A stretch of 64,000 bases of DNA from an uncultured SAR86 cluster bacterium (GCA_902558395.1 CACEDS010000001.1:136180-200179), one strand, 5' to 3'. Positions 33,066 through 47,156 are shown, counted from the stretch's first letter. Made by a program: numbers and translations. The notes: generated from the sequence alone by a model not told the origin.

Positions 33066-33069
33066 CATT

Positions 33070-33597
33070 ATGGATTGGTATGTAATTCAAGCTTATTCGG
33101 GCTACGAGCAAAAAGTTAAAGCTGCTCTTGAAGAAAAAATAGAACTTAATAATCTTGCTGAGAAATTCGGCGAAATACTAATACCAACGGAACAAATAGT
33201 TGAGCTAAAAGGCGGTTCAAAAAAAACAACTGAAAGAAAATTTTTCCCCGGTTACATATTAGTACAAATGATTTTAGAAGATGATTCTTGGCAACTAGTT
33301 CAATCAACCCCTAGAGTATCTGGTTTTGTTGGTGGAACAAAAGATAGACCTTTACCAATTTCTGAAGAAGATGTTAATAACATTATAAATAGAATTGAAG
33401 TAGGTGAAGACGCTCCAGCTCCAAAAACAATATACGAACCAGGTGAAGTAGTTAGAGTTTGTGATGGACCTTTTAATGATTTCAACGGTGTTGTTGAAAA
33501 CGTTGATTACGAAAGGAACATGGTTAAAGTTTCAGTACAAATTTTAGGAAGAGCAACACCGGTTGATCTTGAGTTTATACAAATTGAGAAAACATAA
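33070..33597 (+). CDS. nusG: Transcription termination/antitermination protein NusG
   Basis: [37 protein letters not shown] motif. Confidence 0.97.
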   Translation: MDWYVIQAYSGYEQKVKAALEEKIELNNLAEKFGEILIPTEQIVELKGGSKKTTERKFFPGYILVQMILEDDSWQLVQSTPRVSGFVGGTKDRPLPISEEDVNNIINRIEVGEDAPAPKTIYEPGEVVRVCDGPFNDFNGVVENVDYERNMVKVSVQILGRATPVDLEFIQIEKT

Positions 33598-34025
33598 TGG
33601 CAAAAAAAGTAGCAAATATTCTTAAATTACAAATACCTGCGGGTGGAGCTAATCCAAGTCCTCCAGTTGGACCTGCTCTAGGTCAAGTTGGTGTAAACAT
33701 AATGGATTTTTGTAATGCATTTAACTCTGAAACTCAAAATGCTGAAAAGGGATTACCTCTTCCAGTAGTTATAACTGTATACGAAGATAAATCTTTCACA
33801 TTTGTTGTTAAAACACCTCCGGCTGCTGTTTTAATTAAGAAAGCTTTAGGAATACCAAAAGGTAGTGGCGAACCAAATAGAGAAAAGGTTGGAAAATTAA
33901 CAAGAGCACAACTTGAAGATATAGCAAAACAAAAAGAACCTGATTTAAATTCAAATGACATAGATGCTGCAGTCTTAATTATTGCAGGAACAGCAAGAAG
34001 CATGGGTGTTGAGGTAGATTTATGA
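33597..34025 (+). CDS. rplK: Ribosomal protein L11
   Basis: [32 protein letters not shown]. Confidence 0.98.
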   Translation: MAKKVANILKLQIPAGGANPSPPVGPALGQVGVNIMDFCNAFNSETQNAEKGLPLPVVITVYEDKSFTFVVKTPPAAVLIKKALGIPKGSGEPNREKVGKLTRAQLEDIAKQKEPDLNSNDIDAAVLIIAGTARSMGVEVDL

Positions 34026-34714
34026 GTAAGTTAACAAAAAAACAAAAAATTCTAGTTGAAAAAGTAGATCCTGAGAAAACTTACTCAGTGTCTGAAGCTT
34101 TAGAAATAATGCAATCTGTGAAGTCAGCTAAGTTTGAAGAATCTGTTGATATTGCAATTAGGCTGGGTGTGGACCCTAATAAATCTGATCAAAATGTTAG
34201 AGGTGCAGTAACGCTTCCTAACAGTTTAGGCAAAGCTGTAACCGTAGCTGTTTTTGCAGATGGAGATCAGGCAGATGCAGCAAAAAATGCTGGAGCTGAA
34301 TTTATTGGAATGGATGATTTAGCAGAAAAATTTACAAAAGAAGAAGTAAATGTTGATGTGGTAATCTCAACAAATGCTGCAATGAAAGTTGTTGGTAAGC
34401 TTGGTCAAGTTTTAGGTCCAAAAGGTTTAATGCCAAATCCAAAGACTGGAACTGTAACAGATGATGTTGCAACAGCAATAAATAATGCTAAAGCTGGACA
34501 AGTAAGATTTAGAACAGATAAAAATGGAATTATTCATGGAAGTATTGGCAAAGTATCTTTTGATACAGACAAAATTATAGCCAATGCATCTGCATTACTA
34601 GAAGAATTAAAAAAATTAAAACCAGCATCTGCTAAGGGTGTATATATAGGTAATGTTGCTTTAAGTAGCACTATGGGACCAGGAATAAAAATTAATTCCT
34701 CAGAGTTGGTATAA
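34022..34714 (+). CDS. rplA: Ribosomal protein L1
   Basis: [30 protein letters not shown]. Confidence 0.98.
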   Translation: MSKLTKKQKILVEKVDPEKTYSVSEALEIMQSVKSAKFEESVDIAIRLGVDPNKSDQNVRGAVTLPNSLGKAVTVAVFADGDQADAAKNAGAEFIGMDDLAEKFTKEEVNVDVVISTNAAMKVVGKLGQVLGPKGLMPNPKTGTVTDDVATAINNAKAGQVRFRTDKNGIIHGSIGKVSFDTDKIIANASALLEELKKLKPASAKGVYIGNVALSSTMGPGIKINSSELV

Positions 34715-34875
34715 GTTTTAGCTTTATAAGAAATTATAAAGTTAGATAGTTGCGTTTACGCAGCCGTCAAAGACCGTAGGTGTCGTAAGACTTAATTTCC
34801 TACGTAGGTGGTGTTCAAATTGTAATTTTGCAATTTGTCGCCGAATGGCCGAAAGGCTTAAACAGGAGAATTGCT
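34715..34875 (+). promoter_or_regulatory. rplJ (L10) leader RNA
   Basis: 161-nt structured gap: TGCG-ttta-CGCA, CGTAGG...CCTACG, CAAATTG...CAATTTG hairpins; GCAGCC...AAGACCGTAGG resembles the gammaproteobacterial rplJL leader. Confidence 0.7.
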
Positions 34876-35406
34876 GTGGCGTTATCGAAAAGTGAAAAAG
34901 AAAAAATTGTAGGCGAAGTTAAAGAAGTTGCATCTAATGCATCATCTTTAGTTATTTCAGATGCTAGAGGCCTTAAGGTCAGTGAGCTATCCGAGGTAAG
35001 ACAAAAAGCTACTCAATCAGGTATTCATATTCAGGTTATAAAAAACTCACTTGCTAAATTAGCATTTGAGGGTACTGATTTTGGATGTTCTGATGAAGTT
35101 TTAGTTGGCCCATCATTATTTGCTTTTTCATTTGAAGAGCCTGGTGCAGCTGCAAAGTTACTCAAAACATATGCTAAAAACTTTGATAATTTAGATATCA
35201 AAGCATTAGTTGTTGAAGGTCAATTGCTTGATGGGAGCCAGATAGATATTCTAGCTAGCTTACCATCTAAAGATGAGGCTTATGGTCTTATTGCTAATGT
35301 ATTGCAAGCGCCAGTTACCAAGTTTGCTACTTTATTAAATGAAGTTCCAAGTAAACTTGCGAGAGTTTTATCAGCAGTTCATGACAAAAAAAAGGCATCT
35401 GCCTAA
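34876..35406 (+). CDS. rplJ: Ribosomal protein L10 (GTG start)
   Basis: VALSKSEKEKIVGEVKEVASNASSLVISDARGL; SD AGGAGA at 34864; the ORF-track start at 34828 is in the leader. Confidence 0.93.
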   Translation: MALSKSEKEKIVGEVKEVASNASSLVISDARGLKVSELSEVRQKATQSGIHIQVIKNSLAKLAFEGTDFGCSDEVLVGPSLFAFSFEEPGAAAKLLKTYAKNFDNLDIKALVVEGQLLDGSQIDILASLPSKDEAYGLIANVLQAPVTKFATLLNEVPSKLARVLSAVHDKKKASA

Positions 35407-35425
35407 ATTATAAGGAGAATTAAAA

Positions 35426-35806
35426 ATGGCAACTAGTAAAGAAGATATTTTAAAGGCTATTGAGGAAATGTCTGTGATGGATCTTGTTGATCTTATTTCA
35501 GATATTGAAGAAAAATTTGGTGTAACAGCAGCAGCAGCAGTTGCAGCAGCACCTGCAGCAGCAGGTGGTGGCGACGCTCCAGCAGCAGAAGAAAAAGATT
35601 CTTTTGATGTTGTATTAAGTGCAGCTGGAGATCAAAAAGTTCAAGTAATTAAAGCTGTAAGAGCAATTACTGGTCTTGGACTTAAAGAGGCAAAAGATAT
35701 GGTTGATGGAGCACCAAGTACTGTTAAAGAAGGTGCAAGTAAAGATGATGCAGAGGCAATGGTAGCTCAGTTAACTGAAGCCGGTGCAACAGCTGAACTT
35801 AAATAA
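35426..35806 (+). CDS. rplL: Ribosomal protein L7/L12
   Basis: Ala-rich hinge; [25 protein letters not shown]. Confidence 0.98.
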   Translation: MATSKEDILKAIEEMSVMDLVDLISDIEEKFGVTAAAAVAAAPAAAGGGDAPAAEEKDSFDVVLSAAGDQKVQVIKAVRAITGLGLKEAKDMVDGAPSTVKEGASKDDAEAMVAQLTEAGATAELK

Positions 35807-35847
35807 CATTAAACCTATAAATCTATATTAATTAAAAGGGCGCATTT

Positions 35848-38800
35848 ATGTCATACAGTTATACAGAAAAGAAAAGAATAAGAAAAAACTTTGGTACTTT
35901 CGCAAAGGTCATGGATCTTCCTAACCTTATTGAAACCCAAACAAAATCTTATTCTGAATTTTTACAAGCTGATGTGGCGCCTGAAGCAAGGAAAAAACAA
36001 GGACTTGAAGAAGTTTTCCAGTCATTATTTCCAATTAAAAGTGTTTCAGGTAATGCTGCTCTTGAATATGTTGCATATGAGCTTGGAAAGAACACATATG
36101 ATGTTCAAGAATGCTTAATACAAGGTTTATCATATTCAGCACCTTTAAGAATCAAAGTTAAATTAGTTCTCTACGATAGAGAATCTAATTTTAAAGAAGT
36201 AAAAGATATAAAAGAAGGTGAAGTCTTTATGGGAGAAGTTCCTTTAATGACTTCTGATGCATCTTTTATTGTAAATGGAACTGAAAGAGTTGTTGTATCT
36301 CAGCTTCACAGGTCTCCTGGTGTTTTTTATGATCATGATAAAGGTAAGACTCATTCTTCAGGAAAAGTTTTATATTCTGCGAGAATAATTCCTTACAGAG
36401 GTTCATGGTTAGATTTTGAGTTTGATCCTAAAGACATTCTGTTTAGTCGTATTGATAGAAGAAGAAAGATACCTGCAACAATCATGCTTAGAGCATTAGA
36501 TATGGGTACAGAGGAAATATTGTCTGAGTTTTATGATGAGGATATTTTCACTCTAGAAAAAGACACTGTTAAACTTGCTTTGATACCAGAGAGACTTAGA
36601 GGTGAAACTTTACCTGTTGACCTTAAGGTTAAAAGTAAGGTTTATGTAGAGGCTGGCAAAAGAATTACAGCAAGACACATAAAAGAGTTATCAAATGCAA
36701 AAGTAAGTGAAATCACATTAGATGAACAATTTCTTGTTGGCAAGGTTCTGTCAAAAGACATTTTTAACAAAGAAACTGGAGAAGTTTTATTTGTTGCAAA
36801 CACTGAAATCGATGAAGCTGTTCTAGAGGCCTTAAAAGAAAATAATATTAATGAGATTTCATGCTTATTTATTAATGAGTTAGACAAAGGACCATATATT
36901 TCAAACACACTTAGAGCAGATCCAACATCTAATAGATTAGAAGCTCTTGTTGAAATATATAGAATGATGAGACCGGGAGAGCCGCCAACCAAAGACTCTG
37001 CCGAAACTTTATTTAATAACTTATTTTTCAATGAAGAGAGATATGATCTTTCTGAAGTTGGAAGAATGAAATTTAATAGAAGATTAAAATTAGATTCAAG
37101 AAAAGATAATCCTCATATTCTTGATAAAGAAGACATTATCGAGGTCATGAAGGGGATAGTTAATATTAGAGATGGCCATGACATTGTTGATGATATTGAC
37201 CATTTAGGTAACAGAAGAGTTAGATCTGTTGGTGAAATGACTGCCAATCAGTTTAGAGTAGGCTTAATTAGAGTTGAAAGAGCTGTAAGAGAAAGACTTA
37301 GTATGGCAGAAGCAGATGAGCTTGGCCCACAAGATTTAATAAATGCAAAACCTGTTACAGCTGCAATTAAAGAGTTTTTTGGTTCAAGTCAGTTATCTCA
37401 GTTTATGGATCAAAACAATCCATTATCTGAAATAACACACAAAAGAAGAGTGTCTGCTTTAGGACCTGGTGGCCTTACAAGAGAAAGGGCAGGTTTTGAG
37501 GTTAGAGACGTTCATCCAACTCATTATGGAAGAGTATGTCCCATCGAAACACCAGAAGGTCCAAATATTGGATTAATTAACTCCTTTGCTTCTTATTCAA
37601 GAACAAATCAGTATGGGTTTATTGAGACTCCGTACAGGAAAGTTGTTAATGGAAAAGTAACTGATGAAATTATTTATCTATCTGCAATTGATGAAGCTGA
37701 GCATGTTATTGCTCAGGCAAACGTTGCTTTAGATAAAAATAATAAATTTGTAGACGATCTTGTGGCAGTTAGGCATGCAAGTGAATTTGAGCTAATGTCA
37801 CCTGACAGAGTCGATTTAATGGACGTATCTCCTCAACAGGTTGTATCAATCGCGGCATCCTTAATACCTTTCTTAGAGCATGATGATGCTAACAGGGCAT
37901 TAATGGGATCAAATATGCAACGACAAGCAGTTCCAGTTCTCAGAGCTGAAAAGCCTCTAGTAGGAACTGGGCTTGAGTCCGTTGTTGCTAGAGATTCTGG
38001 AGTTTGTATTGTTGCAAAAAATAATGGTGTCGTTGAGAGTGTTGATGCTTCAAGGATAGTTGTTCGAGTAACTGATAAAAAATCTAAATCAGCATCCGAT
38101 GTTTATAACTTAGTCAAATATACTAGATCAAATCAAAATACATGCATTAACCAAAGACCGATTGTTCAGATTGGTGATGTAGTGAAAGCAGGAGATGTAT
38201 TAGCTGACGGACCATCAGTAGATAATGGTGAGCTAGCTTTAGGACAAAATATCCGTATAGCCTTTATGCCATGGAATGGTTATAACTTTGAAGATTCAAT
38301 TCTTATATCTGAAAAAGTTGCTAGAGAAGATAGATTTACCTCTATTCATATTCAAGAAATTGTCTGTGTGGCAAGAGACACCAAGCTTGGTTCAGAAGAA
38401 ATCACTGCTGATATACCAAATGTTGGTGAAGGATCTCTTAATAAACTAGATGACTGTGGAATAGTTTATGTTGGTGCTGAGGTAGTGCCGGGTGATATAT
38501 TGGTTGGAAAGATTACTCCTAAGGGAGAAACCCAGCTTTCACCTGAAGAAAAACTATTAAGAGCTATTTTTGGTGAAAAAGCTTCTGATGTTAAAGATAC
38601 ATCACAAAGATCCAGCTCAAAGGGTACCGTTATCGGCGTAGAGGTCTTTACAAGAGATGGTGTTGAAAAAGATGAAAGAACACAAGCAATAGAGCAAGAT
38701 CATCTAGATCAATCTAAAAAAGATGCTGATGATGAGGCTACAGTTGTAGAGCAAGCAACTAAAACAAGGTTGTGTGAATTATTAAAAAATAAAAAAGCTA

Positions 38801-39909
38801 TCAAAGGAAATGGTGTTAAAAAGGGTGAAACACTATCTTTAGAAAAACTAGAATCGCTTGAAATAAATGATATTTTCTCAATCAGAACAGATGCTGATAA
38901 TGTAAATGATGTTATCGAAGATACTGAAAAAAGCTATAACGAATATATCAAAGATATCAAAACAAGATTTGATGAAAAGAAAGCAAAAATTACTAGAGGG
39001 CATGATCTTGCTCCAGGCGTAATAAAGATTGTTAAAGTTTATTTAGCTATCAAAAGAAGAATTCAACCTGGTGATAAGATGGCTGGTCGTCATGGTAATA
39101 AGGGTGTTATTTCCGAGATTATGCCTGTAGAAGATATGCCTTATGATGATAATGGTAATCCTGTTGATATTGTCCTAAATCCATTAGGTGTTCCATCTAG
39201 GATGAATGTTGGACAAATTCTTGAAACCCACATGGGATATGCTGCGAAAGGCATTGGTGAAAAAATTGATTCAATGATCAAAGCAAATGCTAAGCCCGCA
39301 GAGCTAAAAGAATATTTAGATAAGCTTTATAATAAAAATGCAGCTAACAAAGAAGATATTTCATCATTTAATAATTCTGAAATTCTTGAATTAGCAAATA
39401 ATCTTAAAGATGGTTTGCCAATTGCAACACCTGTATTCGATGGTGCCAAAGAAAGTGAAGTTAAAGACTTATTAAAATTAGCTGATTTACCAGAATCTGG
39501 TCAAATCACCCTATATGACGGAAGGACGGGTACTAAATTTGATAGACCGGTTACCGTTGGTTACATGTATATAATTAAATTAAATCACTTGGTTGATGAC
39601 AAAATGCATGCTAGATCAACTGGCTCATATAGCTTAGTTACTCAACAACCATTGGGTGGTAAGGCTCAATTTGGTGGCCAAAGATTTGGTGAGATGGAAG
39701 TCTGGGCACTTGAGGCATATGGTGCTTCATACTCATTACAAGAGATGTTAACAGTTAAATCAGATGATGTTTCTGGTAGAACTAAGATGTATAAAAACAT
39801 CGTCGATGGTAGTTACGAAATGGATGCGAATATACCTGAGTCATTTAATGTTCTTAGCAAAGAAATTAAATCTTTGGGTATTAATCTTGAATTAGATTCA
39901 GAAAACTAG
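35848..39909 (+). CDS. rpoB: RNA polymerase beta subunit
   Basis: 1353 aa; [49 protein letters not shown]. Confidence 0.99.
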   Translation: MSYSYTEKKRIRKNFGTFAKVMDLPNLIETQTKSYSEFLQADVAPEARKKQGLEEVFQSLFPIKSVSGNAALEYVAYELGKNTYDVQECLIQGLSYSAPLRIKVKLVLYDRESNFKEVKDIKEGEVFMGEVPLMTSDASFIVNGTERVVVSQLHRSPGVFYDHDKGKTHSSGKVLYSARIIPYRGSWLDFEFDPKDILFSRIDRRRKIPATIMLRALDMGTEEILSEFYDEDIFTLEKDTVKLALIPERLRGETLPVDLKVKSKVYVEAGKRITARHIKELSNAKVSEITLDEQFLVGKVLSKDIFNKETGEVLFVANTEIDEAVLEALKENNINEISCLFINELDKGPYISNTLRADPTSNRLEALVEIYRMMRPGEPPTKDSAETLFNNLFFNEERYDLSEVGRMKFNRRLKLDSRKDNPHILDKEDIIEVMKGIVNIRDGHDIVDDIDHLGNRRVRSVGEMTANQFRVGLIRVERAVRERLSMAEADELGPQDLINAKPVTAAIKEFFGSSQLSQFMDQNNPLSEITHKRRVSALGPGGLTRERAGFEVRDVHPTHYGRVCPIETPEGPNIGLINSFASYSRTNQYGFIETPYRKVVNGKVTDEIIYLSAIDEAEHVIAQANVALDKNNKFVDDLVAVRHASEFELMSPDRVDLMDVSPQQVVSIAASLIPFLEHDDANRALMGSNMQRQAVPVLRAEKPLVGTGLESVVARDSGVCIVAKNNGVVESVDASRIVVRVTDKKSKSASDVYNLVKYTRSNQNTCINQRPIVQIGDVVKAGDVLADGPSVDNGELALGQNIRIAFMPWNGYNFEDSILISEKVAREDRFTSIHIQEIVCVARDTKLGSEEITADIPNVGEGSLNKLDDCGIVYVGAEVVPGDILVGKITPKGETQLSPEEKLLRAIFGEKASDVKDTSQRSSSKGTVIGVEVFTRDGVEKDERTQAIEQDHLDQSKKDADDEATVVEQATKTRLCELLKNKKAIKGNGVKKGETLSLEKLESLEINDIFSIRTDADNVNDVIEDTEKSYNEYIKDIKTRFDEKKAKITRGHDLAPGVIKIVKVYLAIKRRIQPGDKMAGRHGNKGVISEIMPVEDMPYDDNGNPVDIVLNPLGVPSRMNVGQILETHMGYAAKGIGEKIDSMIKANAKPAELKEYLDKLYNKNAANKEDISSFNNSEILELANNLKDGLPIATPVFDGAKESEVKDLLKLADLPESGQITLYDGRTGTKFDRPVTVGYMYIIKLNHLVDDKMHARSTGSYSLVTQQPLGGKAQFGGQRFGEMEVWALEAYGASYSLQEMLTVKSDDVSGRTKMYKNIVDGSYEMDANIPESFNVLSKEIKSLGINLELDSEN

Positions 39910-39918
39910 GAGATAAAA

Positions 39919-42900
39919 TTGAGAGACTTATTAAATTCTTTAAAAACAGGACAGGATGATTTCACAACCATTTCTGCGGGTCTAGCTTCTCCTCAGGTAA
40001 TAAAATCTTGGTCTTTTGGTGAAGTAAAGAAACCTGAAACTATTAATTACAGAACCTTTAAGCCTGAAAGAGACGGTTTATTTTGTTCAAAAATATTTGG
40101 ACCTATCAAGGATTATGAATGCATCTGTGGTAAGTACAAAAGAATGAAGCACAGAGGGGTTGTGTGTGAAAAATGTGGAGTTGAGGTAACCCTAGCAAAA
40201 GTAAGAAGAGAAAGAATGGGTCATATCGATTTAGCTGCTCCTGTGGCTCATATATGGTTTCTTAAGTCCTTGCCATCAAGAATTGGACTTCTTTTAAACA
40301 CAACACTTAGAGAAATTGAAAGAGTACTATATTTTGAAAGTTATATTGTTACTGATCCGGGTCTTACTGAACTTGAAAAGGGACAAATTCTTACTGAAGA
40401 AGAATGGGTTGAGAAATATGAAGAGTTTGGTGATGAGTTTTCTGCTGGTATGGGTGCTGAAGCTGTAAAAATTCTTCTTGAAGAGCTAGATATCAACGAA
40501 GAGATTAGAGAAATTAGAGAAGAGATACCTCAGACCAATTCTGAAACAAAGCTAAAAAAACTTTCAAAGCGTTTAAAGCTTCTTGAGGCATTTAACGAAT
40601 CTGGTAATAGACCAGAGTGGATGATAATGGATGTACTTCCAGTCTTGCCACCTGACTTAAGACCTCTTGTGCCTCTTGAAGGAGGAAGATTTGCTACATC
40701 TGATCTTAACGATCTTTATAGAAGAGTTATCAATAGAAATAACAGACTTAAAAGGTTGCTTGAACTTAGTGCTCCAGAGATTATTGTAAGAAATGAAAAG
40801 AGAATGCTGCAAGAATCTGTTGATGCTCTTCTAGATAATGGAAGAAGAGGAAGAGTCATCACAGGAACAAACAAAAGACCTCTTAAATCACTGGCTGATA
40901 TGATTAAAGGTAAAGGCGGAAGATTTAGACAAAACCTGTTGGGTAAAAGGGTAGATTATTCAGGAAGATCAGTTATTGTTTCTGGTCCAAATTTAAAATT
41001 ACACCAATGCGGACTTCCTAAGAAAATGGCGCTTGAGTTATTCAAGCCCTTTGTTTATGGAAAACTTGAACAACGAGAGCTAGCTACAACTATTAAAGCT
41101 GCTAAAAAATTAGTTGAGAGAGAGACACCAGAAGTTTGGGAAGTTTTAGATGATGTTATTAGAGAGCATCCAGTATTGCTAAACAGAGCTCCTACACTCC
41201 ATAGATTAGGACTTCAGGCTTTTGAGCCAAAGTTAATTGAAGGTAAAGCTATTCAATTACATCCATTAGTTTGTGTTGCTTTTAATGCCGACTTTGATGG
41301 AGACCAGATGGCTGTTCACGTACCTTTAACTTTAGAGGCGCAGTTAGAAGCAAGAGCTTTAATGATGTCAACTAATAATATTTTGTCACCTGCTGACGGT
41401 TCACCAATAATTAATCCAACGCAAGATGTAGTGCTTGGGTTGTATTACATGACCAGAGATAATGCAAATGCAATTGGTGATGGCAGAGTATTTAGTGATC
41501 CAGATGAAGTTCTGAGAGCATACGAAACTGAAACTTTAGATATTCATTCATCAATAAAAGTTAGAATTACTGACGAAAACGGTGATAAAGCTATTCATGA
41601 CACTACCGTGGGTAGAGTTTTAATATGGAGAATTACACCTGTTGAAGTTGGTTTTGAGAATATCAATAAAGTTCTAAATAAAAAACTAATCTCCAAGCTT
41701 GTTGATATTTCATATAGAAAAGCCGGACTTAAGAAAACTGTTATTTTTGCGGACCAACTAATGTATCTAGGTTTTGATTTTTCAACTAAATCAGGATCAT
41801 CTATTGGAGTTAATGATTTTGTAATTCCAGAGGAAAAAGCAAAGATTATTGATGATTCAGAAAAAGAAGTAAAAGCAATTGAGAAACAATTTGATTCAGG
41901 TCTTGTTACTAGAGGCGAGAGATACAACAAAGTTATTGATATATGGTCTAGAGCAAACGAGCAGGTAGCTAAGGCTATGATGGAGAAGATAAGTACTGAA
42001 ACTGCTGAAACTCCTGATGGAAAAAATGTAGAACAATCATCATTTAATTCCGTATATATATATGCTGATTCTGGAGCAAGGGGATCTCCTGCACAGATTA
42101 GACAGCTTTCTGGTATGAGAGGTTTAATGTCAAAGCCTGATGGATCAATTATTGAGACACCAATTACAGCTAACTTCCGTGAAGGTCTGTCTGTTCTTCA
42201 ATACTTTATTTCTACTCATGGAGCTAGGAAGGGACTTGCTGACACTGCCTTAAAGACAGCTAATTCAGGATACTTAACTAGAAGACTATGTGATGTATCA
42301 ATGGATTCAGTTATTAATATTGATGATTGTGGCACTGAAAATTCAATTACTGTTACATCTATTATTGATGGTGGAGAAATAATACAACCATTAACAGACA
42401 GAATCTTAGGAAGAGTAATTGCAGAACCGATATTAGATAGCGATGGTAATGAGCTTTATGCAAAAGATACAATGCTAGATGAAGATGCGGTTGATAGAAT
42501 TGAGTCTTTAAACCTAGCCTCTTTAAAGGTCAGATCTCCAATGACTTGTGAGGCATCAATAGGTGTTTGTTCAAAGTGTTATGGAAGAGATTTAGCAAGA
42601 GGTCACTTAGTTCATAGAGGTGAGGCAATTGGTGTTGTTGCAGCTCAATCTATTGGTGAGCCAGGAACTCAGCTTACTATGCGTACTTTCCACATTGGTG
42701 GTGCTGCATCAAGCGCATCTGAAGATAATGCAATTTTCAATAAAAATGATGGGGTTGTTACATTTAGTGATGATATTAAAACTGTTACAAATAAAGATAA
42801 GCTTGAAGTTGTTGTTTCAAGAAATGCAATGGCGACAATCACTGAAGCAAGCGGAAAAATTATTGAGCAATATAAAGTTCCATATGGTGCTACTCTTGAA

Positions 42901-44100
42901 GTTAAAGATAAATCTGAGCTTGAAGCAGGTATTAAGATTGCATCATGGGATCCATATACAAGACCAATTATTGCTGAAGTTTCAGGTAAAGTTAAATTTG
43001 AAGATATTGAAGACGGCGTAACAGTTAGAGAGCAGATGGATGATCTTACTGGTCTTTCAAGTATCGAAATTATTGAAGTCTCAGATAGACCAACTGCTGG
43101 AAGAGATATGTCGCCAAAAGTTTTGATTCAAGACTCTAAAGGTAAGACTTTGCTAATGGGAGAATTTAAAGCTCCAGCTGAGTATCCATTACCTGCAGGC
43201 GGTCTTGTTAATATTGCTAATGGTCAAAAAATAACTGCTGGTGAAGTTATAGCAAGAATGCCTTTAGTTGCATCCAAAACTAAAGATATTACTGGTGGTT
43301 TACCTAGAGTTGCTGATCTATTCGAAGCAAGAAAGCCAAAAGATGCAGCAGTTTTATCGGAAGAGACTGGAATTATTTCATTCGGTAAAGAGACTAAAGG
43401 TAAAGTTAGACTGGTTATAACACCTGAAGGAGCTACTAAAAAATCACAGAATACCGAAATGTTAATACCTAAACATAGAACATTGTCTGTATTTGAGGGT
43501 GAAAGAATCTCTAAAGGCGATATTATTTCTGACGGGCCATATAGTCCTCATGACATCCTTAGGCTAAAAGGTATTCCTGAATTAACAAACTTTATAGTTA
43601 ATGAAATTCAAGATGTATACAGACTTCAGGGTGTATCAATCAATGATAAGCATATTGAAACCATCTTAAGACAAATGTTAAGAAAAGCATTAATTATTGA
43701 TGGCGGTGATACTAAGTTTATACAAGGTGATCAAGTTAGCTATGCTGAATTGAAAGAAGAAAATGAAAAAGTTGAAGCTGATGGTAAAACTCCAGCAGAA
43801 TTTGAAAGAGTATTGTTGGGAATTACAAAAGCATCACTTGCAACTGATTCATTTATTTCGGCTGCATCTTTCCAAGAGACTACTAGGGTTTTAACAGAGG
43901 CTGCAGTAACTGGTAAAAAAGATCATCTAAGAGGTCTTAAGGAAAACGTTGTTGTTGGAAGGTTAATACCTGCTGGTACAGGTATGGAGTTCCATGACAG
44001 ACTAAAAAATAAAAAACAATACGATCTTGAAGAACAAAAACTTTCTGCTGATGACATAGAGGCAGCGCTAAGACAAGAACTTCAAGAAAATGAGGAATAA
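39919..44100 (+). CDS. rpoC: RNA polymerase beta' subunit (TTG start)
   Basis: 1393 aa; [15 protein letters not shown]. Confidence 0.99.
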   Translation: MRDLLNSLKTGQDDFTTISAGLASPQVIKSWSFGEVKKPETINYRTFKPERDGLFCSKIFGPIKDYECICGKYKRMKHRGVVCEKCGVEVTLAKVRRERMGHIDLAAPVAHIWFLKSLPSRIGLLLNTTLREIERVLYFESYIVTDPGLTELEKGQILTEEEWVEKYEEFGDEFSAGMGAEAVKILLEELDINEEIREIREEIPQTNSETKLKKLSKRLKLLEAFNESGNRPEWMIMDVLPVLPPDLRPLVPLEGGRFATSDLNDLYRRVINRNNRLKRLLELSAPEIIVRNEKRMLQESVDALLDNGRRGRVITGTNKRPLKSLADMIKGKGGRFRQNLLGKRVDYSGRSVIVSGPNLKLHQCGLPKKMALELFKPFVYGKLEQRELATTIKAAKKLVERETPEVWEVLDDVIREHPVLLNRAPTLHRLGLQAFEPKLIEGKAIQLHPLVCVAFNADFDGDQMAVHVPLTLEAQLEARALMMSTNNILSPADGSPIINPTQDVVLGLYYMTRDNANAIGDGRVFSDPDEVLRAYETETLDIHSSIKVRITDENGDKAIHDTTVGRVLIWRITPVEVGFENINKVLNKKLISKLVDISYRKAGLKKTVIFADQLMYLGFDFSTKSGSSIGVNDFVIPEEKAKIIDDSEKEVKAIEKQFDSGLVTRGERYNKVIDIWSRANEQVAKAMMEKISTETAETPDGKNVEQSSFNSVYIYADSGARGSPAQIRQLSGMRGLMSKPDGSIIETPITANFREGLSVLQYFISTHGARKGLADTALKTANSGYLTRRLCDVSMDSVINIDDCGTENSITVTSIIDGGEIIQPLTDRILGRVIAEPILDSDGNELYAKDTMLDEDAVDRIESLNLASLKVRSPMTCEASIGVCSKCYGRDLARGHLVHRGEAIGVVAAQSIGEPGTQLTMRTFHIGGAASSASEDNAIFNKNDGVVTFSDDIKTVTNKDKLEVVVSRNAMATITEASGKIIEQYKVPYGATLEVKDKSELEAGIKIASWDPYTRPIIAEVSGKVKFEDIEDGVTVREQMDDLTGLSSIEIIEVSDRPTAGRDMSPKVLIQDSKGKTLLMGEFKAPAEYPLPAGGLVNIANGQKITAGEVIARMPLVASKTKDITGGLPRVADLFEARKPKDAAVLSEETGIISFGKETKGKVRLVITPEGATKKSQNTEMLIPKHRTLSVFEGERISKGDIISDGPYSPHDILRLKGIPELTNFIVNEIQDVYRLQGVSINDKHIETILRQMLRKALIIDGGDTKFIQGDQVSYAELKEENEKVEADGKTPAEFERVLLGITKASLATDSFISAASFQETTRVLTEAAVTGKKDHLRGLKENVVVGRLIPAGTGMEFHDRLKNKKQYDLEEQKLSADDIEAALRQELQENEE

Positions 44101-44102
44101 TG

Positions 44103-44131
44103 TTGACCGCGGCTTATCTGCTCTATAAAAT
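44103..44131 (+). promoter_or_regulatory. str operon promoter (TTGACC-N17-TAAAAT) with GC-rich discriminator CGCGGCC
   Basis: -35 44103-44108, -10 44126-44131; rpsL ATG 44157. Confidence 0.7.
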
Positions 44132-44156
44132 CGCGGCCTAACTAAAATAAATTATT

Positions 44157-44528
44157 ATGGCAACAGTAAATCAATTATTAAAAAAGTCTAGAAAACCAAA
44201 AGTTAGAAAGACTGACGTACCGGCACTAAATGCATGCCCACAAAGAAGAGGCGTATGCACTCGTGTTTATACAACAACACCTAAAAAACCTAATTCTGCT
44301 CTTAGAAAAGTTTGTAGGGTTAGATTAACAAGTGGGTATGAAGTAACTTCATACATAGGTGGAGAAGGTCACAACCTGCAAGAACATTCATTAGTTTTAA
44401 TAAGAGGTGGTAGGGTAAAAGATTTACCTGGTGTTAGATATCATACAGTTAGAGGCACGCTTGACACATCAGGAGTTGCCAATAGAAAGCAAAGAAGATC
44501 CAAATATGGAGCAAAGAAAGGTAAATAA
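44157..44528 (+). CDS. rpsL: Ribosomal protein S12
   Basis: [38 protein letters not shown]. Confidence 0.98.
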   Translation: MATVNQLLKKSRKPKVRKTDVPALNACPQRRGVCTRVYTTTPKKPNSALRKVCRVRLTSGYEVTSYIGGEGHNLQEHSLVLIRGGRVKDLPGVRYHTVRGTLDTSGVANRKQRRSKYGAKKGK

Positions 44529-44530
44529 TT

Positions 44531-45001
44531 ATGCCAAGAAGAAGAAGTCCCGAGAAAAGAAAAGTTTTACCAGATCCTAAGTACAAGGACGTAATTCTTG
44601 CTAAATTTATGAACAATCTAATGAAAGATGGCAAGAAGTCTGTTGCAGAAAAAATTGTATATGGAGCATTTGATCAAATTACTAAAACATCCAAGGAAGA
44701 GCCATTAGATGTTTTTATGAAAGCTTTAGAAGAAGTCAGTCCGGTTGTTGAAGTTAAGTCAAGAAGAGTTGGCGGTGCAAACTATCAAGTTCCAATTGAA
44801 ATTCGACCTGCACGAAGACAAGCTCTAGCTATGAGATGGATTGTAGATGCAGCAAGAAAAAGAAGTGAAAAATCTATGAATTTAAGACTTGCTGGAGAGC
44901 TTCTTGATGCTTCCCAGAAGAAAGGTTCTGCAGTTAGAAAAAGAGAAGATGTTCACAAAATGGCTGAAGCAAATAAAGCTTTCTCACATTTCAGATTTTA
45001 A
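44531..45001 (+). CDS. rpsG: Ribosomal protein S7
   Basis: [33 protein letters not shown]. Confidence 0.98.
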   Translation: MPRRRSPEKRKVLPDPKYKDVILAKFMNNLMKDGKKSVAEKIVYGAFDQITKTSKEEPLDVFMKALEEVSPVVEVKSRRVGGANYQVPIEIRPARRQALAMRWIVDAARKRSEKSMNLRLAGELLDASQKKGSAVRKREDVHKMAEANKAFSHFRF

Positions 45002-45024
45002 TCATTAATTAAGTAAAAAAAATT

Positions 45025-47127
45025 ATGGCAAGACAAACTGTTTTAAATAAATATCGTAATGTTGGTATATGTGCACACGTAGATGCCGGTAAAACAACAA
45101 CGACTGAAAGGGTTCTTTTTTATACCGGACTTTCTCATAAAATTGGAGAAGTTCATGATGGTGCTGCCACAATGGACTGGATGGAGCAGGAACAAGAAAG
45201 AGGTATAACAATTACTTCTGCTGCAACTACATGTTTTTGGAGTGGAATGGAGCAACAGTTCCCTCAGCACAGAATAAATATTATCGATACTCCTGGTCAC
45301 GTTGATTTTACAATTGAAGTTGAAAGATCGCTAAGAGTTCTTGACGGGGCTGTGGTGGTATTTTGTGGTACCTCTGGTGTTGAGCCTCAGTCTGAAACAG
45401 TATGGAGACAGGCAAATAGATATGAAGTTCCAAGAGTTGTTTTTGTCAATAAAATGGATAGAGCTGGAGCAAACTTTGAAAAGGTTGTAGAGCAAATTAG
45501 AACAAGGCTTCAAGCCAATATTGTTCCAATTCAATATAACATCGGCACTGAAGAAGATTTCAAAGGTGTTGTTGATCTTATAAACAACAGAGCAATTTAC
45601 TGGAATGAAGATGATCAAGGTCTTACTTTTGACTCAAAAGAAATTCCTGCTGAACTGGTTGATAAATGTTCTCAACTAAGAGAAGAAATGGTTGAAGCAG
45701 CAGCTGAGGCCAATGAAGAGCTTATGGATGCTTACCTAGAATCTGGTGAACTTTCAGTAGATCAAATAAAAGAAGGCTTAAGAATAAGATCATTGGCAAA
45801 TGAGTTAATAGTTGGTTTGTGTGGTTCAGCGTTCAAGAATAAAGGTGTCCAAGCTATGCTTGATGCTGTAATTGATTTCTTACCAGCGCCGGATGAAGTT
45901 AAAGCAATAACAGGTGTTATTCCAAATAACTCACAAGAAGATGAAGTTGAGGACTCTAGAAAATCATCAGACGAAGAGCCATTTTCTGCGCTTGCATTTA
46001 AAATTGCTACTGATCCATTTGTTGGAACCCTTACATTCATAAGAGTCTATTCTGGTGTTTTATCAGTTGGTGATGCAGTTATTAATTCAACAAAGTCAAA
46101 AAAAGAAAGAGTTGGAAGAATGGTGCAAATGCATTCAAATAATAGAGAAGAAATTAAAGAAGTTAGAGCTGGTGATATTGCAGCTTGTATTGGTTTAAAA
46201 GATATAACAACTGGTGATACATTATCTGATGCCGATAAGCCAATTGTATTAGAAAGAATGGATTTCCCTGAACCAGTCATTTCAGTAGCTGTGGAACCAA
46301 AATCAAAACCAGATCAAGAAAAGATGTCTCTAGCATTAGGTAAACTTGCTCAAGAGGATCCATCTTTTAGAGTAGCTAGTGATGAAGAATCAGGACAAAC
46401 CATAATTTCTGGTATGGGTGAGTTGCATTTAGATGTGCTTGTTGATCGAATGAAAAGAGAATTCTCAGTTGAAGCAAATATTGGTAAACCTCAAGTAGCT
46501 TATAGAGAGACAATCAAAGAGACGGTTGAGGTTGAAGGAAAGTTTGTAAGACAATCAGGTGGTAAAGGTCAATACGGACATGTGTGGTTAAAACTTGAGC
46601 CTTTAGGACTTGATGATGAATACGAATTTGTAGATAAAATTGTTGGCGGTGTAATACCTAAAGAATATATACCTGCAGTTAACAAGGGAATTCAAGAACA
46701 AATGCAAAATGGTGTCATTGCTGGATATCCTTTATTGGCTTTAAGAGCAACACTGTATGATGGATCATTCCACGATGTTGATTCAAATGAAATGGCTTTT
46801 AAAATTGCTGGTTCAATGGCACTTAAAGAAGGCGCTAACAAAGCTAAACCTGCAATATTAGAGCCTATTATGAAGGTTGTTGTAGTAACTCCTGAGGAAC
46901 ATATGGGTGACGTTGTTGGTGATTTAAACAGAAGAAGAGGAATTATATTAGGAATGGAAGATATTACTTCAGGCAAAGAAGTTTCATCAGAAGTGCCTTT
47001 AGCTGAAATGTTTGGATATGCAACTGATCTTAGATCTGCAACCCAGGGTAGGGCTACATTTACTATGGAATTTACTAAGTATGGTGAAGTTCCAAGCAAC
47101 ATTGCTGAGGGTTTAAAAACCTCATAA
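45025..47127 (+). CDS. fusA: Elongation factor G
   Basis: [24 protein letters not shown]; 700 aa. Confidence 0.98.
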   Translation: MARQTVLNKYRNVGICAHVDAGKTTTTERVLFYTGLSHKIGEVHDGAATMDWMEQEQERGITITSAATTCFWSGMEQQFPQHRINIIDTPGHVDFTIEVERSLRVLDGAVVVFCGTSGVEPQSETVWRQANRYEVPRVVFVNKMDRAGANFEKVVEQIRTRLQANIVPIQYNIGTEEDFKGVVDLINNRAIYWNEDDQGLTFDSKEIPAELVDKCSQLREEMVEAAAEANEELMDAYLESGELSVDQIKEGLRIRSLANELIVGLCGSAFKNKGVQAMLDAVIDFLPAPDEVKAITGVIPNNSQEDEVEDSRKSSDEEPFSALAFKIATDPFVGTLTFIRVYSGVLSVGDAVINSTKSKKERVGRMVQMHSNNREEIKEVRAGDIAACIGLKDITTGDTLSDADKPIVLERMDFPEPVISVAVEPKSKPDQEKMSLALGKLAQEDPSFRVASDEESGQTIISGMGELHLDVLVDRMKREFSVEANIGKPQVAYRETIKETVEVEGKFVRQSGGKGQYGHVWLKLEPLGLDDEYEFVDKIVGGVIPKEYIPAVNKGIQEQMQNGVIAGYPLLALRATLYDGSFHDVDSNEMAFKIAGSMALKEGANKAKPAILEPIMKVVVVTPEEHMGDVVGDLNRRRGIILGMEDITSGKEVSSEVPLAEMFGYATDLRSATQGRATFTMEFTKYGEVPSNIAEGLKTS

Positions 47128-47156
47128 ATAAGGGTTTAATAAACTTTCTAATATTG

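Noticed and set aside
34828-34875. N-terminal extension of rplJ (MQFVAEWPKGLNRRIA...)
   Set aside because: Lies in the structured leader; GTG 34876 has a proper SD.
36642-37031. 129-aa minus-strand ORF inside rpoB
   Set aside because: Antisense shadow of rpoB; no RBS or domain signature.
42620-43021. 133-aa plus-strand ORF within rpoC
   Set aside because: Out-of-frame ORF; low-complexity Leu/Lys composition typical of frame-shifted reading.
46692-47102. 136-aa minus-strand ORF inside fusA (and other fusA/rpoC antisense ORFs)
   Set aside because: Antisense frames left open by codon bias in AT-rich sequence.
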